A stretch of DNA of 5,073 bases from assembly GCA_934511545.1 (NCBI GenBank), contig CAKSWM010000119.1:1-5073 (forward strand), read 5' to 3'. Positions 5,073 through 5,073 of this stretch are shown here, one piece after another; the first letter of the stretch is position 1; each line of letters begins with the position of its first letter. A program made the position numbers and the translations under genes. The notes beneath the pieces are model-generated. The model saw nothing but the letters and a program-made list of their open reading frames with translations. It made no database searches and was not told the origin of the DNA. This stretch comes from an uncultured Oscillospiraceae bacterium. GTDB lineage: Bacteria; Bacillota; Clostridia; Oscillospirales; Oscillospiraceae.

Positions 5073-5073
5073 A

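Overview
The window looks like chromosomal DNA from a low-to-mid-GC-type Gram-positive lineage that has drifted to high GC, most likely a gut Clostridia relative (Oscillospiraceae/Ruminococcaceae or Christensenellales-like). The support is a run of lipoproteins with Gram-positive-style signals, a DUF4358-type lipoprotein, strong GGAGG ribosome binding sites, sigma-A-like promoters, U-tract terminators, and a hairpin repeat resembling one I recall as scattered through gut Clostridia genomes. This is inference; no taxonomic marker is present.

Layout. On the minus strand, reading right to left, are four genes for exported or membrane-anchored proteins: a cyclophilin-type peptidyl-prolyl isomerase lipoprotein (2408-3052), an SGNH/GDSL hydrolase lipoprotein (1276-2124), a DUF4358-like lipoprotein (793-1257), and a NodB-type polysaccharide deacetylase that runs off the left edge (1-654). 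The SGNH and DUF4358 genes are 18 bp apart and form a two-gene operon with a promoter at about 2166-2194 and a strong terminator at 747-782. The cyclophilin gene has its own promoter and ends in a terminator at 2270-2302, with a hairpin repeat between its stop codon and that terminator. On the plus strand, divergent from the cyclophilin, is a complete GTP-type phosphoenolpyruvate carboxykinase gene (3256-5016), ending in a terminator at 5038-5072.

Function. The left two thirds is a small envelope neighbourhood: a secreted sugar N-deacetylase, a surface esterase or acyl-transfer-like hydrolase with its small lipoprotein partner, and an extracytoplasmic folding factor. The right third is central carbon metabolism (oxaloacetate/PEP interconversion). 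The two halves share a compact divergent promoter region (3053-3255) whose predicted -35 boxes are only 20 bp apart. I found no mobile element gene, CRISPR array, tRNA or rRNA, and no convincing novel defence or biosynthetic system. The most interesting points are the SGNH/DUF4358 pair without a membrane acyltransferase in view, the dispersed hairpin repeat, the GTP-type PEPCK in a probable clostridial background, and the structured pckG leader.
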